From contig NZ_CP093361.1 in assembly GCF_023380205.1 (NCBI RefSeq), forward strand, positions 558,001-622,000: 64,000 bases of DNA. The letters run 5' to 3'. The first letter of the stretch is position 1. Every line of letters starts with the position of its first letter. Shown piece after piece: positions 16,201 through 31,200 of the stretch. This DNA comes from Nicoliella spurrieriana. GTDB lineage: Bacteria > Bacillota > Bacilli > Lactobacillales > Lactobacillaceae. The notes under the pieces are model-generated. The model worked only from the letters and a program-made list of their open reading frames with translations. It did not search any database and was not told the DNA's origin. Made by a program: the position numbers and the translations under genes.

Positions 16201-19200
16201 CCGCTTTAAGTAGCGCCAGTAGCTTACTAAATAGTTATCATGATGTGGCTAGTCAACAGGCCCAAGCAGCTGCCAATGCCCAAACGAGTGCGAGCCAATA
16301 CGCCGCAAACGCTAGTAATCAAGCTAGCATTGCTAGTTCAGCCGCATCACTTGCGCAGAGTATTTCAGATTACATTGCCTCAACTGGGATGACCCAAGAA
16401 GATAGCAGTTACACCCAGTTACTCTCCAGTGCTGCTCAGGCTGAAGCTACAGCGTTAGCCGCTAGCAGCATTGCATCCGGGGCTAATCAATCTGCAAGTG
16501 CCCAACGAGCAATCGCTTCACAAGCAGCTTCCACAGTTAGTGATACGTTGAAATCAGCTAGTGCTGCCTATAGTAACGCTGCTAGCTTATTTGACTCTGC
16601 CACCGCTGCCAACCACAACGTCGCAGCTAGCGATGCCGTCAAGGATGCTTCATTAGCACAATCGAATGCCCAAACTGCCCAGGACCAAGTGGCTTCGTTA
16701 GGCAACCAGACCAGCACTAACGCTAGTGCGGTTTCCAGTGCCTACACGGCCGTTTCGAGTGCGAATGATGCAGCTAGTTCAGCGGCTAGTGTAACTGCTA
16801 GCATTGCATCGTTACACCCAGATGATACCATCATCAATAGTGCCAATGCGGCCGCAAGTAAAGCTGCTTCCCAAGCATTAGCAGCTTCGCAAACAGCGGC
16901 CTCTTTAAGTGTGGTTGCTAGTGCCACTGCCAGTTCGGCTACCGATGCGAACCAAAAGGCTAGTGCTGCCGTATCCAGTGCCGCAGTTGCAAAGCAAAGT
17001 GCCATTGACGCCTCCGTTGCCGTGGCCAGCCTATCAGCAGCTGGCAATGCTGATCAAGCTTCGAGTGCCGTCGATTCAGCTAGAAACGCTGCCATTGCAG
17101 CTTCAGAAGCTGCGGTAGTTGCTAGCCAAGCAATTAACGCTGCTAGTAACGCTTCGCAAGTGGCAAGTGACACCCTAAACAGTGCCTTGAACCAAAGTGT
17201 GGTGGCAAGCAATGCGAATACGACCGCTTCTTCAGCTGCTAGCGTTGCCAGTTCACAAGCAGCTACGCTGGTCCAAAATAGCAATACCAACGCTAGTTCC
17301 GTGGCCAGTTCCGCCTCTGAGACTGCTAGTTATGCCGCCTTTGGGAAGTCTGATGCCGATGGTGCCAGTCAACATGCTGACTCGGCAGCATTAGTAGCCC
17401 AAAGCATTGCTGAAAACAACACCAACGCTAGTTCCTACGCGGCTCAAGCAACTTCAGATCGGGATAACGTTAAATCGATTGCGAGTGCTTATCCAAACGA
17501 TTCAATTATTCAAAATGCCGTGAATGCCGTTGACCAGGCAATGACGGATGCTAGTAACGCTTCATTGGTAGCTTCAAATGCTACCAGCTTAGCGCAAAGC
17601 GCCGAAGCTGATGCTAAGAGTCAAGCGGCAATTGCTGCCAGTCAAGCAGCCAGTGCCGCCAATGCTGATTCCGCTACTAAGAGTGCGATTGCGGCTGCTG
17701 ATCAGGCCATTCAAAATAACGACCACTCCCTTGCTAGTTCGTATGCTGATCAGGCCAGTCAAGCGGCAGCACAAGCCAGTGATGCTGCGACTGCTGCTAA
17801 TCGGGCCAATGATGCCGCTAACGCTGCGGTCAACGCCGCTAGTGTTGCCCAAAACCAAGCTAGTGATGCTGAACGGTCTGCTGCATCTGCAGCACAAGCC
17901 GCAAGCCAAGCTGCTGCCACTGCTTCAAACCGGGCAAAGGAAATTAATACCGGTGCATTGGATTCAGCTAGTTCACAAGCTTCATCTGCCAATAGCGCTG
18001 CAAGTTACGCTGCCTTTGGGAGTAGTGCTGCTGAAGGGGCTAAGCAAGAAGCTAGTTCAGCCCAAACCAACGCAAGTAATGCTGAAGTGGCTCAAACCAG
18101 TGCTAGTTCATACACCGCCGACGCTAGTTCGGCCACTAATACCGTTAGTAGCGCTGCTGCTCAGTACCCGAAGGATACGGTAATGCAGTCGATTGCAAGC
18201 CAAGCTAGTTCGGCCCAAAGTAGTGCTGACCAAGCTAGTCAGGCTGCGTCCAGTGCATTTAGTGCGGCCCAAAGTGCCCGCGACGAGGCCATTACTCAGT
18301 CATCCGTAGCTGCCTCATATGCAGCTGAAGCTTCTGCACAGGATGATGCTACCAAAGCGGCTTCTAATGCTGCACACGAGGCCCTAAGCAACGGGGACCA
18401 TTCGCTTGCTAGTTCATACGCAGCCGTTGCAAGTACAGCGGCAGACCATGCCAGTGCTGCTGCTGCTAGTGCCGAGAATGCCAAGAGTATTGCTACGACT
18501 GCCAACCAAACGGCCAGTCAACAAAACACAACTGCTCAACAGGCCGCTACCGATGCTGAGGCGGCTGCCAATGCAGCTAAGGATGCCTTAAACCAGGCTA
18601 ATAACCGGTTGAACGAGCTCGGTAACCAAGCCAGTGATTTGAACCAATCGTTAGCTGGTTATCAAAATAGTGCGTCCTCATACGCCAGTGTGGCCAGTCA
18701 GTCAGCCGTTGGGGCTCAAGTTAGTACTGATTCAGCGAATGCAGCTTCAGTAGCAACGCTAGACTTGACCAATACCGCAAGTGACTATGCGGTGAAAACG
18801 GGAAGTGCTAATTCACTTGCCCAATCGATTGCCAGCGTCTACCCAACGGACGATGAAATTCAAAGTGCCGCTAAGGATGCCGTGGTCGCGGTTGCGAGTG
18901 CCAATGTTGCTGCCACTAGTGCATCCAGTGCGCTAACTGCTGCTAAATCAGCAGCTGATCAGGCCGTTGCACAGTCGTCAGCCGCTAATTCCTACGCTGC
19001 TCAAGCTGGGAGTGAATCAAATAACGTTAGTTCTGCCGTTGCTGCGGCTTCCAAGGCGCTTGCTGAAAATGACCATGTATCCGCTAGCTCATACGCTTCA
19101 ATTGCTAGCCTTGCGGTGTTGCAAGCTAGCATTGCCGCCACGAGTGCTGCCAGTGCCAGTGCAATTGCTGCTGCAGCCAGTGAGACTGCTAAACAACAGG

Positions 19201-22200
19201 CCCTGCAGGCCAGCCAAGCGGCAGTCAATGCTTCCAATGCTTACGGAGTAGCTAGTTCTGCGTTGAACCTAATTGACCAACGGGCAAACTCATCTGCCAA
19301 CAGTAAGGCCAGTTCAGCAAACTCTGCTGCGCAAAGTGAACACAGTGCCGCTAGTCAAGCCGCCTTTGGTTCTTCTAAAGCCCACGGCGCTAGTCAATAT
19401 TCCGACCAGGTTAGTTCGTACGCCAGTCAAGTTGCGAGTGCCAACACCGACGTTAATAGCAACGCCGTCGTTGCAAATGATGCAACTCAGGCGGTGAATA
19501 GCTTAGTCAACCAATTCTCAGATAATCCTGACGTGAGTGCCGCTGCTGACAAGGCGCGTGCTGCCAATTCGACTGCCGATGCAGCTGCTAGCACCGCGAT
19601 TGAAGCGACCGACCAGGCTGCTGCGGCCCAAACTAGCGCTAACAACGCTTATGCTGCTGCTTCAACCGCGGCTGCGAGTGCTTCTAGTGCTGCAGACCGG
19701 GCATCATTAGCCTCATCCCAGGCCTCAAGTGCTGCGCAGGCTGGTGATCACGTTGCTGCAGATAGCTATGCTGACCAGGCTAGCCTAGCTGAAATTGATG
19801 CTAGCAATGCTGCTAGCGAGGCCCAAACAGCTTTTGATAGCGCTGAAATGATTAACCAAGCGGCCAGTGCCGCGTTCAGTACTGCTTCATCAGCAAGTGC
19901 GGTGGCTAGCCAAGCTGCAGCGGATGCTAAGGATGCATTGAACGCTGCCCAAAGCGCTGCGAATAACAATGCGAATGAGACCGCCAGCTTAGCTAGCAGC
20001 GTGGCTTCAGTTGCCAATAGCGTGGCCAGTTTTGCGGCCTCCGGTTCATCTGATGCCCAGGGAGCTTCTCAACACGCTGATTCGACTGCCGTTATTGCTG
20101 GTTCAACGGCAAACTTACAACCATCCGTTGCAAGTGACCACCAATTGACCAGTAGCATTGCTAGCGATGCTAGTTCAATGGTTGCAAACAACCCGAATAA
20201 CACCGTAGTTAGCAGTGCTGCTGAGGTCATTAATTCTGCCAATGCAGTGGCTGAACAAGCCGATGCGAGCGTCTCCCAAGCAGTTCAGGATGCTAATCAG
20301 GCTAAGCAATCAGCAGCCGAAAATTCATTAGCGGCTTCTATTTCAGCATCACTAGCTTCCAGTGCTGCTGCATACACTTCCAGTGCATCGGTCGCAGTCT
20401 CCAACGCAGTTGCCAGCGGTGACATTAACCGGGCCTCTGCAATGGCGAGTGAAGCTTCATTAGTAGCTAGCAGCGCTAGTTCCGCTGCCATTCGGGCCAG
20501 TGAAGCCAATTCGATTGCTGCCCACCAAGAAGCACTAGCCAGTTCAGCGTTATCCACTGCCAATGCGTCTAGTGATACCGCTAGTTCAGCGCGTTCTGCT
20601 GCCCAAAGTGCATTTAACGATGCGTACGAGAATGCCGGAAATGGCTCTAAGTACGCTAGTTCTGCCGCCAGTGCGAACGATCAGGTCGCCCAAACCAGCC
20701 AAGCTGTTTCACAAGCCACTAGTAATGCACAGACCAATCAATCACAAATTAGCACCGCCACCGCTCAGGCTGACGCTGCTTCTTCAGCGAACAATCAGGG
20801 CGTTTCAAGCGTGGCAAATGCAAGTGAAATCATCAGTAGCTTAAACGCATTAAATAGCGCTAATCCAGCGGTTTCAAGTGCATCGGTTGCAATTAGTAAT
20901 GCTGCCGTGGATGCCGCTAGTGCTTCAACGAAGGCTTCAGCTGCTGCTAGTGCTGCCCAGCAGGCAAGCAATGATGCAATCAAAGCTAGTCAAGCAGCTA
21001 GTTCAGCGAATGCCACTTTAAGTCAAGCTGCACAGGATGCATCATCCTTTGCCGACCAAGCGAAGGTAGCTGCTGAACATGGTGATCAAAGTGGCGCTTC
21101 AATTGCAAACTCAAACGCCCAATCCGCATCCGCTGCAGCGAGTGCCGCTGCGGACCAAGCTAATGCTGCTAACGATCAGTTGAATTCAGCCGCACAGGCT
21201 GCCGTTAGTGCGGCTCAAGAAGCCCAACGGGAAAATGAGGTTGTGAATTCAGCCGCTCAAACGGCTTCAAATGCTGCTAGTGCGGCCTCTCAAGCTGTGG
21301 CTGATGGCATGGGTAGCGATAGTGATAAAGCCACTCAGGCTAGTTCACATGCATCAAATGACGCTAGTCAAGCTAGTCAGGCTGCCAATGGCACGCAAGC
21401 AAGTGCTGATGCGGCCAGTTCGTTTGCCGTGCAAGCTAGTTCAGCGAATGAACAGACCAGTCACTTTGCTTCTGAGACCGCTAGTGCGGCCGAACAGGCG
21501 AGTCAATTTGCCTCCAATAATCCGAATAACAAAGAAATTGCTGCTGCCGCTAGTGTTGCTAGTTCAGCTAATTCAGATGCCCAGTCCGCTTCCGCAGTGG
21601 CGAGTCAGGCTTCTGATGCTGCTTCCAACGCTTATTCAACTGCGAGTTCTGCGGTGGCGGTAGCTAGTCAAGCCGTTATTGAAGCCAGTGTTGCTGCTTC
21701 GAATGCCGCCAGCGCTTCAATTGCAACTGCTGACGCTGTTAACCGTGGTGATAGTGTCGCTGCTGCTAGTCATGCTGCTGCTGCCTCCTCAGCTGCCAGT
21801 GTGGCCCAAAGTGCCACTAACCATGCGACCCAGGCAAGTACTGCTGCCAGTCAAGCCACGCAACAGGCTTCCGCTGCTGCGAGTCAGGCCATTTCAGCCC
21901 AAGCCGTTGCATCGAATGCCGCTTCAATTGCCACTAGTGCTGAACAACGGGCTAGTGAATTGAACAGCTTTGAATCCAGCGCTGCTAATGATACGCAGGC
22001 TGGTAATAGTAGTGCCGCTTCCGCCTCGACTGCCGCTAGTCAAAATGCTGATCAAACTAACTCGATCTATGAATCCCTTGCAGCCGTTGCCGTTAGCTCC
22101 GCTAATCAATTCTCACAAGCCACCAGCGCAATTAGTGAGTACGCTAGTTCCGCAACCGACACGGTCGCAAGTGCTAATCAAGATGTTCAAAGCCACCTCA

Positions 22201-25200
22201 GTCAATATCCAGGCCATCCAGCCCTGAGTGCGGTAGCCCAAAGTGCTAGTGCTGCCAATAGTGCCGCAAATAGTGCTAATCAGGTTGCCAGTCAAGCTAG
22301 TCAACAGGCTTCGATTGCGAAGTCGATCGTTGATTCAGCTACGAATACGGCCAGTTACCAAAAATCAATCGCAGACTCTGCCAATAGTGCCGCTGCAGCC
22401 AACAGCGTTGCTGCGAGCCAGGCCTATGCCAACTCCGACTTTGCCGCTGGAAATGAATATGCTAAGCAGGCTTCGCATGCTGCTAATGACGCATCCAATG
22501 CCCACAGTAGTGCACTGCTTGCCTCAACTGCAGCTGCTAATGCCATCAATGATGGGAACACCGCATTGCAAAGTGCTCAAGCAGCCTCTGCTGCTGCAAG
22601 TGACGCTAATTCCTTAGCGCAAAGTGCTAGTTCCGCGGCCGAATCAATTGCCAATTCAATTGCCCAGGCTGCTAAGGATGCCAACGGGGACGTAGAACGG
22701 GCGACTAGTGCTGCCCATGGTGCAAATGGGGATGCCGAACAGGCTGCCGTTGACAATGCCCAAACGGAAACCGCCACTAGCAACGCCCACGTGGCCGCTA
22801 GCAATGCCACTGTGGCTGCTAGTCACGCTTCAACGGCTGCCAATGAGGCAAATGTTGCTTCCATCGCCGCTAGCAACGCCGCCAGTGGGCATGAAGACGT
22901 TGCCGGGATGAGCGAGGCCACGGCTCAAGCTACCAGTGCGAACACGACTGCTGTTAGTGCGGCTTCAGTGGCTAATTCCGCCAATGCCGATGCCCAAACT
23001 GCGTCTGCGAACGCAAGCAGTGCAACTGCTGATGCGCAAAAGTACGGTTCGGCTGCCGCCAGCCATGCGGCCACTGCATCGACTGCCGCGCAATCAGCAA
23101 TTGATGCTGCGAACCGTGGTGATCAAAGCACTGCCGATTCATACAGTAATGCTGCTAGCCAGGCTGCTGACGCTGCTGTAGCCGCTTCTAACAGTGCGGC
23201 GCTTGCTTCTAGTGCAGCTACCGATGCTAAATCAGCTGCCATGACCGCTGAATCGATTGCAAACGCGGCTAATCAATCCGCTAGTTCCGCTGCGAACGAA
23301 GCCGGTGCTGCCGCATCCACTGCCCAATCACTGGCTGCATTTGCCGATGCTTCCCAAAGTGCCAAGCGGGCTAGCAACGCCGTTGATGATGTTAATAAGC
23401 ACAGTGCCGCCATTTCAGTGGATGCTGATCAGGTAACGCAGGCCTCGATTGCCACTTCGAGCGCAACGGTTGCAACTGGTTCGGTCAATGCTGAATTAAG
23501 TTCGGCGGTAACTAGTGCTAGTCAACAAGCAGCACAATATTCTACTAACCCAATCGTTAGTTCCGCTGCGAGTGTAATTAGCAACGCAAGCCAGCAGGCT
23601 AGTTGGGCGTTAAGTGATGCCCACCAGGCTAGCCTTGCTGCCGATGCTGCTAAGTCGACTGCTGATTCCGCCACCGTTGTGGCTAACCAGGCGCAAGCCG
23701 CTGCAAGTAGTCACTATGCAGCTGCGAGTTCAGCCGCTGCTAATAACGACCCAACTACCGCTGAAGCTGCTGCTGATGCCGCTGCCGCCGCTGACCAATT
23801 GGCCAGTCAAGCTGCAGTGGCCGCAAGCAACGCGACCGTCAGTGCGAATAATGCTTCCGCACGGGCCAACAGTGATTTAGCGGTGGCCCAAAGTGCCGCT
23901 AACGCAGTGAATGCTGCTAGTTCAGCCATTCGGGATGCTGCCAGTGCCGCAGATGGACTGGTAACCGGCGTTCAATCGGATGCTGAGCGGGCCAAGAGTG
24001 CCGCCAGCGACGCTGAGCATAGTAACCAAGCGGTGATCGATGCATCATCCGTAGCGCAAAATAGCGCCCACCAAGTGGGAGCTGATCAACAAACGGTCAG
24101 CGCTACCGTAGATAACATTAGTCAAGCTGCTCAACAGGCCCAAACTGCATCATCAATCGCCGCTAGCGCCGGGCTTAGTAGCCATGCTGAAATGAGCAGT
24201 GCGGTTGCTACCATCACCAGCGCCCAAGGCGTCGCTGATTCAGCTGCGCAGGCCATTAGTGTTGCAAACAGCGGGGTTCAATCAGCAACTACTGAAATGA
24301 ATACTGCTAGTTCGACTGCAAGCAGTGCGGCGGATGCTGCGAATAGCCATGCCCACCTTGCAAGTAGTGCGGCTGCTGATGCGGTTGCCGCTAATGACCG
24401 TGGTGACCTATCCGCAGCGCAATCAGCTAGTCAGGCTGCAAAACAATATGCCGACCAAGCGGTTGCTGCTTCCAGTGTTGCCGCTGCCGCTCAATCACAA
24501 GCTGCGCAAGCCGGTGATACGATTAAGCAACTAGCGCAAACGGCTGCTGATAATTCACAAGCTGCCTACCAGGCCAGCCAAGCTGCTAGCCAGGCGTTAG
24601 ATGCGGCTCAATCAATTGCTGCGTCTGCTGATGCGGATGCTAGCGTGCAACGCGCTTCAGACGCCGTCAGCAATGCGAACGTCCATGCGAGTCAGGCTGC
24701 AAGTAACGCTGACGCGGCTAGTGCGAACTTCAATACAGCAAGCCAAGCCGCTGCTTCCACCGCTGCTAACCAGCAAGTGGCCCAAAGTGCGGCTGAACAA
24801 ACTAGTGGCTTTGCTAGTCAATATCCAAACCACCCTGCAATTAGTAGTGGCGCTGCCGTTGCCCAATCCGCAACGAGTGTGGCCGCTAGTGCCAGTCAAA
24901 GCGCCGCAAGCGTTGCCAATGAAGCGGATAGTGCTGCTAAACTTGCCGAACAACAATCCAGTGTTGCAAGCAGTGCCGCAAGCGTTGCTGCTGATTACTT
25001 TAAGCAGGCCAGCGCTGCTGCTAGCAACGGGGACGTGTCAGGGGCTGCCAGTGCTGCTGATCAAGCAGTTATAGCACAACAAAGTGCTGCCGCCGCTTCA
25101 TTTGCTGCAAGTCAAGCGGCTGATTACGCTGCAAGTGCCTTGAACAGTGCAAATGATGCTTCCAAGGTCGCAAGTCAGGCCGCTCAAGCGGCCACTGATG

Positions 25201-28200
25201 CTGCCCAAGCGGTCAGTGCCGCCGTTGACACGTTAAATAATCTTAATAACGGAGCGGATGCAGATGCAAACCGAGCTGCAAGTGCTGCTAGTTCCGCTAC
25301 CGCCAGTGCTAGTGTTGCTGCCAATACGCACGCTGCTACCAGCGGGGATTCACAAACGGCTAGTTCCGCCGTTCAAACCGCAATGCAGCAATCAGTTGTT
25401 GCTAGTCAAGTCGTAGCCGACCTGCAAACGGCCGTTAGTGATGCCGCTAAGTACAACTTACCTGCGATGGATTCGTATGTAGCTGCGCTTAATAGTCATT
25501 CCGCCGTTGCCAGTCAAGCTAGCGATGCGGTGTCAGTGGCGAACGCCTCCGTTAGTGCTGCAATCAGTTCAGCAAGCTCTGCTGCTGTGGTTGCAAGTAG
25601 TGCCCAGGTCACTGCGGATTCATTCGCCCAGGCTGCAGCCGATCACGCCAGTGCTGCCAAGTCAGCCGCATTAGCCGGCGACGAAGCTGCCGCTAATCAG
25701 TTCAGTCATGCCGCTAGTCAGGCTGCTGATGCCGCCGCTGTTGCTTCTAATACTGCGCAAACGGCCAACCAATCAGCTAATGCTGCGAGTCAAGCTGCTG
25801 CTAAATCCGCTAGTGAAGCTGCCAGCGCTGCTGATCAGCTCAAACAAGCGGTCAGTGCAATGAGTAACGTTGCCCAATCAGCTCAATCGGAAGCTGGCGC
25901 TGCAAATGCGAACGAAAGTAAGGACCGGGCTAGCAACGCCGCTTCAGCTGCCGGAAGTGCCGCAATCAATGCCGGTAACTACCAACAGCAAGCCGAACAT
26001 GCTAGTTCAGTGGCCAGTGTCGCTAATAGTGGGGCGAACGCTACTAGCCAATCGATCGACCAAGTCGTTCAATCCGCAGACCAAATCTTAAATGAAAACC
26101 CAAGTAATACCGTGGTACAAAGTTTCGTTGCCACTGCTAACCAGGCCGCTAGTCAAGCTGCTTCCGCTACTGCAGTGGGTAATCAGGCGCAGCTAGCTGC
26201 TAGCAATGCCGCCAGCCAAGCTGCACAAGCCACTTCACTGGCTGTGAACAACGTTTCGACTGCCAACTCCTATGCTGAAATTGCTAGTGCTGCCGCTGCT
26301 AAGAACGACCCAGTCGCTGCAGCTAGTGCTGCCGATGCTGCTAGTCAATATGCTGCTGAAGCAAGTCGTTCCAATGCAATTGCTAGTGCCGCTGCTGATA
26401 CCGCAAACAGTGCTGCTGAACAAGCGGTTGCTGCTTCCAATGCGGTCAGTGCCGCCTTATCCAATGCTGAATCAGCATTAATGAATGCATCTAACGCCGC
26501 TGGGGATGCTGCCCAGACGGTTGACTCCGTCAATCAAGATGCAGCTAACGCTTCGCATGCTAATCAACAGGCCCACGGGCAAGCTGATCAGGTGCAGGAC
26601 CTTTATAGCGCGGCTCAAGTGACGGTTAATTCGGTTGCTACAAACGTTGACGACACGCTTAGTTCTGCTGCCCAAGCAGCTCAAGCTGCCAATACTGCAA
26701 GTCAAGTGGCCGCTAGTTATCAAGACCACGCTGGCATCAGTAGTGCTAATTCCACGGCTACGAGTGCTGCGGTAGCTGCAAGCTCCGCTGCCAGCAATGC
26801 AGTGGTTGCTAAGGATGCTGCCGATAGTGCCTTTACTGTGGCCAGTTCTGCTAACTCGGCTGCCAGTAGCGCTGCCTTAGACGCAGCTAGTTATAATGCT
26901 GCCGCCCAATCAGCCGCCAGTTCTGCTACCGCTGCCGCCCAAAGTGGCGACCAAAACGCCGCTGAACACTTCAGCAGCGTTGCCAAGGACAATGCGACGG
27001 CCGCAAGTACCGCTGCGGGGCAAGTAAGTGCCGCCCTGAGTTCAGCTTCAGTTGCGATGGATGCTGCTAGTCACCAGGCCGCTCAAGTGCACCAGGCTAG
27101 TGTGGCTGCAAGTACTGCTAATTCAACTGCCAATTCCGCTGCCCAAGCTGCCCAATCGCTAGCGGGGGCCTTTGATGCCAATCAAAATGCGGACCGGGCC
27201 AGCGATGCTGCCAGTCAAGCCACGACTGGAGCCAAGGATGCTTCCGCCCATGCCAATTCAGCTTCCAACGCTTCCAATGCGATTGACCAACTGAATTCAC
27301 AGACCGCTGATTACGCTGCGACTGCTTCATCAGCAGCTGCCGGCGCCAATGCGCAATCCAGCGCCAATCCACAAAATAGCGTGATTAATTCCGCTGCGGC
27401 AGTTGCCAACACCGCCAACCAAGCGGCCAGTGCTGCGATGGCTAGTGCAGAGCAACAGGCGCAAGCCGCAAGTGCTGCTTATGATCAGGCTAAGACTGCT
27501 GCTGGTAATGCTAGTGCTGCCGCCAGTGAAGCCAATCACTATGCCGAATTAGCCAGTTCCGCTGCTAAGAACGAGGATCGCTCCGCTGCTGGTTCATACG
27601 CGGACCTCGTTGAAAGTGCTAACCAAGTGGTCAATGATAATAACCAACTTGCTAGTCAAGCTGCGCAAACCGCATTTGACGCATCGAATGCAGCTGCGGA
27701 GGAGATGAATTCAGCCAGTGTGCAAGCTTCGATCGCAGTATCTGCGAACGAAGCAGCTTCCGCTGCGGCTGACTTTGCTAAGAATGCAATGGACGGGGCC
27801 GACCAAAACGCCAGTCGGGCTGCTAGCGCCGCGAGTCAGGCGCACCTTGCCAGTCAGGGGGCTAGTCAGGCCCAGACCAGTGCTGATTCAGCAGTCGTGA
27901 ATGCCAGTCAAAATGACCAATCCGCAGCGCAAAGTGCAGCGGATGCCCATGATTTCAACCAACAAGCATTGGCAGCTTCCGAAGCCGTTGCTAAACATGG
28001 TCTGGTTAGTGGGATGAGTGCCGCCATTCAAGCTGCTAATAGTGCTGATCAAGCCGCATCGAATGCCGCTAGTGGTGCTAATGCAGCCCACTTAGCTGCC
28101 CAATCTGAAGCCGATTTAGCTGTTCAGGCAAGTAGTCATGCTGCCCAAGCCAGTGCCCAAGCCAGCTCGTACGCTACGGTGGCTTCTTTAGCTGCGGCTT

Positions 28201-31200
28201 CTGCTCAGGATGCCGCTACCCGTGGTGATCAACAGGCTGCCACTAGCTATAGTGAGGCCGCCCGCCAAGCTGCTGACGATGCTGTGAGTGCCGCTAGTTC
28301 TGCGAGTGCCGCCAATCAAGCGGCCGCCAACCACAGTGCCGCTGCTACTAGTTACACCGACCAGGCCAGTGCGTTCAATCAAACGGCCAGTGCTGCCCGT
28401 GAAGCTGCATCCAGTGCTGCTGAAACCGCCCAGGACCTTGCTGCATCTGCCGATGCCGACCAAAGTGCTAAGCGGGCTTCAAACGCCGCTAGTGCCGCCG
28501 GCAGTGCCAGTGCTGTTGTTGATAACGATGGCCGGATCGTTAGCTTTGTGAGTCAATCGATTCAGCTCGTTTCAGAAGCAACGTTAATGAACAGTGAAAA
28601 TGCTTCATTAGCTGCCAGTCGGGCTGAACAAGTGGCGAGTCAAAACCCAGCTAACCAATCAGTTGCCAGTGCGGTGAGTGCTGCTCAAGCAGCTTCCACT
28701 GCCGCCAGTCAAGCTGCGCAACAGGCTAGTTCAGCTAGCGACCGGGTCAGCTCAGCCAACGCGACCGTCAGTCAACAAGCTAGCATTGCCGCTGCTGCCA
28801 GCGCTGCTGCTAGTTCGTTTGCTGCCCAAGCTCAATCTGCGGCCCAAAACCATGATTCATCCACTGCTGCCCAATTAGCTGACTCTGCAGTTGCCCAGGC
28901 ACAAATTGCCAGTGCTGCAGCAGCCGCTGCGAATGACGCCCGTTCCGCTGCTGAGGCAGCGGTGCGAAGCGCCACTGCCGCCAACTCCGCTGCTAAATCA
29001 GCCGCCAGTGAGGCCGCTAACCAACAAAAAGCTGCTGAATCAGCTGCCAATGCTGCCGGGAACGTGAACACGACCGTTGCTAATGATAGTGCGCGGGCAG
29101 CAGCAGCCCTTTCAGCTGCAAGCCTAGCCGCTTCCGGGGCAAACCGTGATTACAGTGGCAATGCCAGCGTGGCCAGCCATGCCAGCGCCTCAGTTTCACA
29201 AGCAAACAGTGCCGTTGATACCACCACGAGTGCCCACCAAACGGCTAGTCAAGCCGTTGATCAGGTCAACAGTGTTGCCGTTCAAACGCCACATGTTTCC
29301 GGCATGGATTCAGTCATCAGTTCTGCAAGCATTGCTGCTGCTACCGCTAGCTCTGCGATCGATACGGCGACTCAAGCGGCCCAAAGTGCCCGTGATGAAT
29401 TAGCCCGGGCCAGCGTTGCCGCTAGTACCGCCGATACCGCTCGTGACGATGCCAGTGCGGCCGCCCAAAGTAATGCACTCCATGCATCGCTTGCCAATAG
29501 TTACGCCGCTGAAGGCAACCTAGCTAGCGCGACCTTCCATAGTCAAGCTGCGAGTCAGGCTGCCGATAGTGCCGAGGCACAGGTGGCAATCGCTTCACAA
29601 AACAGCGTGACTGCTTCAAGCGCTAGTGTGGCGGCTGCTCAATTTGCCCAAACTGCGCTGGATGCAGCAACATTAGCTTCCAACGCCGCTAACTCGGCTA
29701 CCAACGCGGTCCAAGCGGCCCAATCACTGGCTGATCACTTTAATGCCAGCACAAATGCTGACCGGGCAATCGTGGCTGCTTCCAATGCTAATCAAGCTGC
29801 AAGTGCGGCTGGTGTTGACCATCAAGCCGTTACGAGTGCATTATCCAATGTGAATAGTGCTGCTGCCGTTGCTTCTCAAATGACGCACAGTGCGAGTGCA
29901 GCTGCTAACCAAGTGGACCAACTAGTGGCAGCTAATGCCAATAACCAATCGGTTGCCAGTGCCGCGACTGCTGCGCATGCCGCTGCCAGCCAGGCAGTGA
30001 GCGCCAGTCAAGCTGCGAGCGCTGCCCAATCACTCGCTCAATCAGCGGCCAATACCGCTGATCGTGAGCTAGCAAACGTTAATTCAGCAAGTACGGCCGC
30101 TAGTTCATACGCTGAACTAGCTAAGTCAGCGGCCCAAACCAATGATGCTAAGACTGCTGAAGCAATGACGAGTTCAGCAATTGCCCAGGAACAATCAGCA
30201 TCCCAAGCCTCCGCCGCGCTCAAGGCTGCTCGCGAAGCGGCTGAGCAAGCGGTTCAACAGGCGACCGATGCTGCGCATGCGGCCAGTGTTGCTAACGATG
30301 CTGCAAGTCAAGCCGCCCAATCGGCCACGGATGCTGCGCAAGCTGCTACTGGAACTAACCAATCGGTTGCCAGCACCGTTGACCGGACAAGTGCTGCGCT
30401 CACCAATGCTGACGCTGCTGCTTCCGGTGCCAACCTTGATTACAGTGGGACCGCTAGTGATTCCAGTCACGCTAGTTCATCGGCATCACTAGCTGCAAGT
30501 GCTTTTGAAGACGCTAATTTAGCTAGCACCACCGCCAGTGCTGCAGTCCAAGCTGGGGCTTCAATCGCTGCCAGTGCGGGACAGGTTGCTGAGGTCAGCT
30601 CAGCTGTTGCTTCAGCTGTCGCTGCTGCCCAGACCGCTAGTTCCGCTACCGCCGTTGTTAATGCTGCGAACTCCAATGCTCAAGTTGAACTGGGTAAGGC
30701 CAGTGTTGCAGCTAGTGCAGCCAATGGGGCCCGAGATAGTGCCAACCAAGCGGCATTGCTCAACTCCTCCAATGCTGAATTAGCTAATCACTATGCCGCA
30801 TTGGGCGATGCTACAAATGCAGCTAAATATGCTCAACTTGCTGATGCTGCCGCCAGTGCTGCTGAAGCCCAGGCCGCCATTGCAAATGAACACAGTCAAG
30901 CTGCCTCCGCCGCTAGTGATGCTGCTAGCAGTTATGCTCAAATTGCTCAATCCGCTGCGGGGACTGCGACGGATGCTGCCAATGCTGCTAGTTCGGCCAC
31001 TGATTTGGCCCAGTCACTAGCTGATCAATTCGCTGCCAACGCCAGTGCTAAGCAGGCTGCTTCAGCTGCCGATGGGGCGCAACAAGCCGCTAATTCAACG
31101 GCTGCTGATCGCCAAACCATCGCGGACCTCACTAGCCAAGTGGACAGTCATGCTAACGCTGCCAAAGCTAACGCCAGTCAAGCTGACCTGGCTGCTAGCA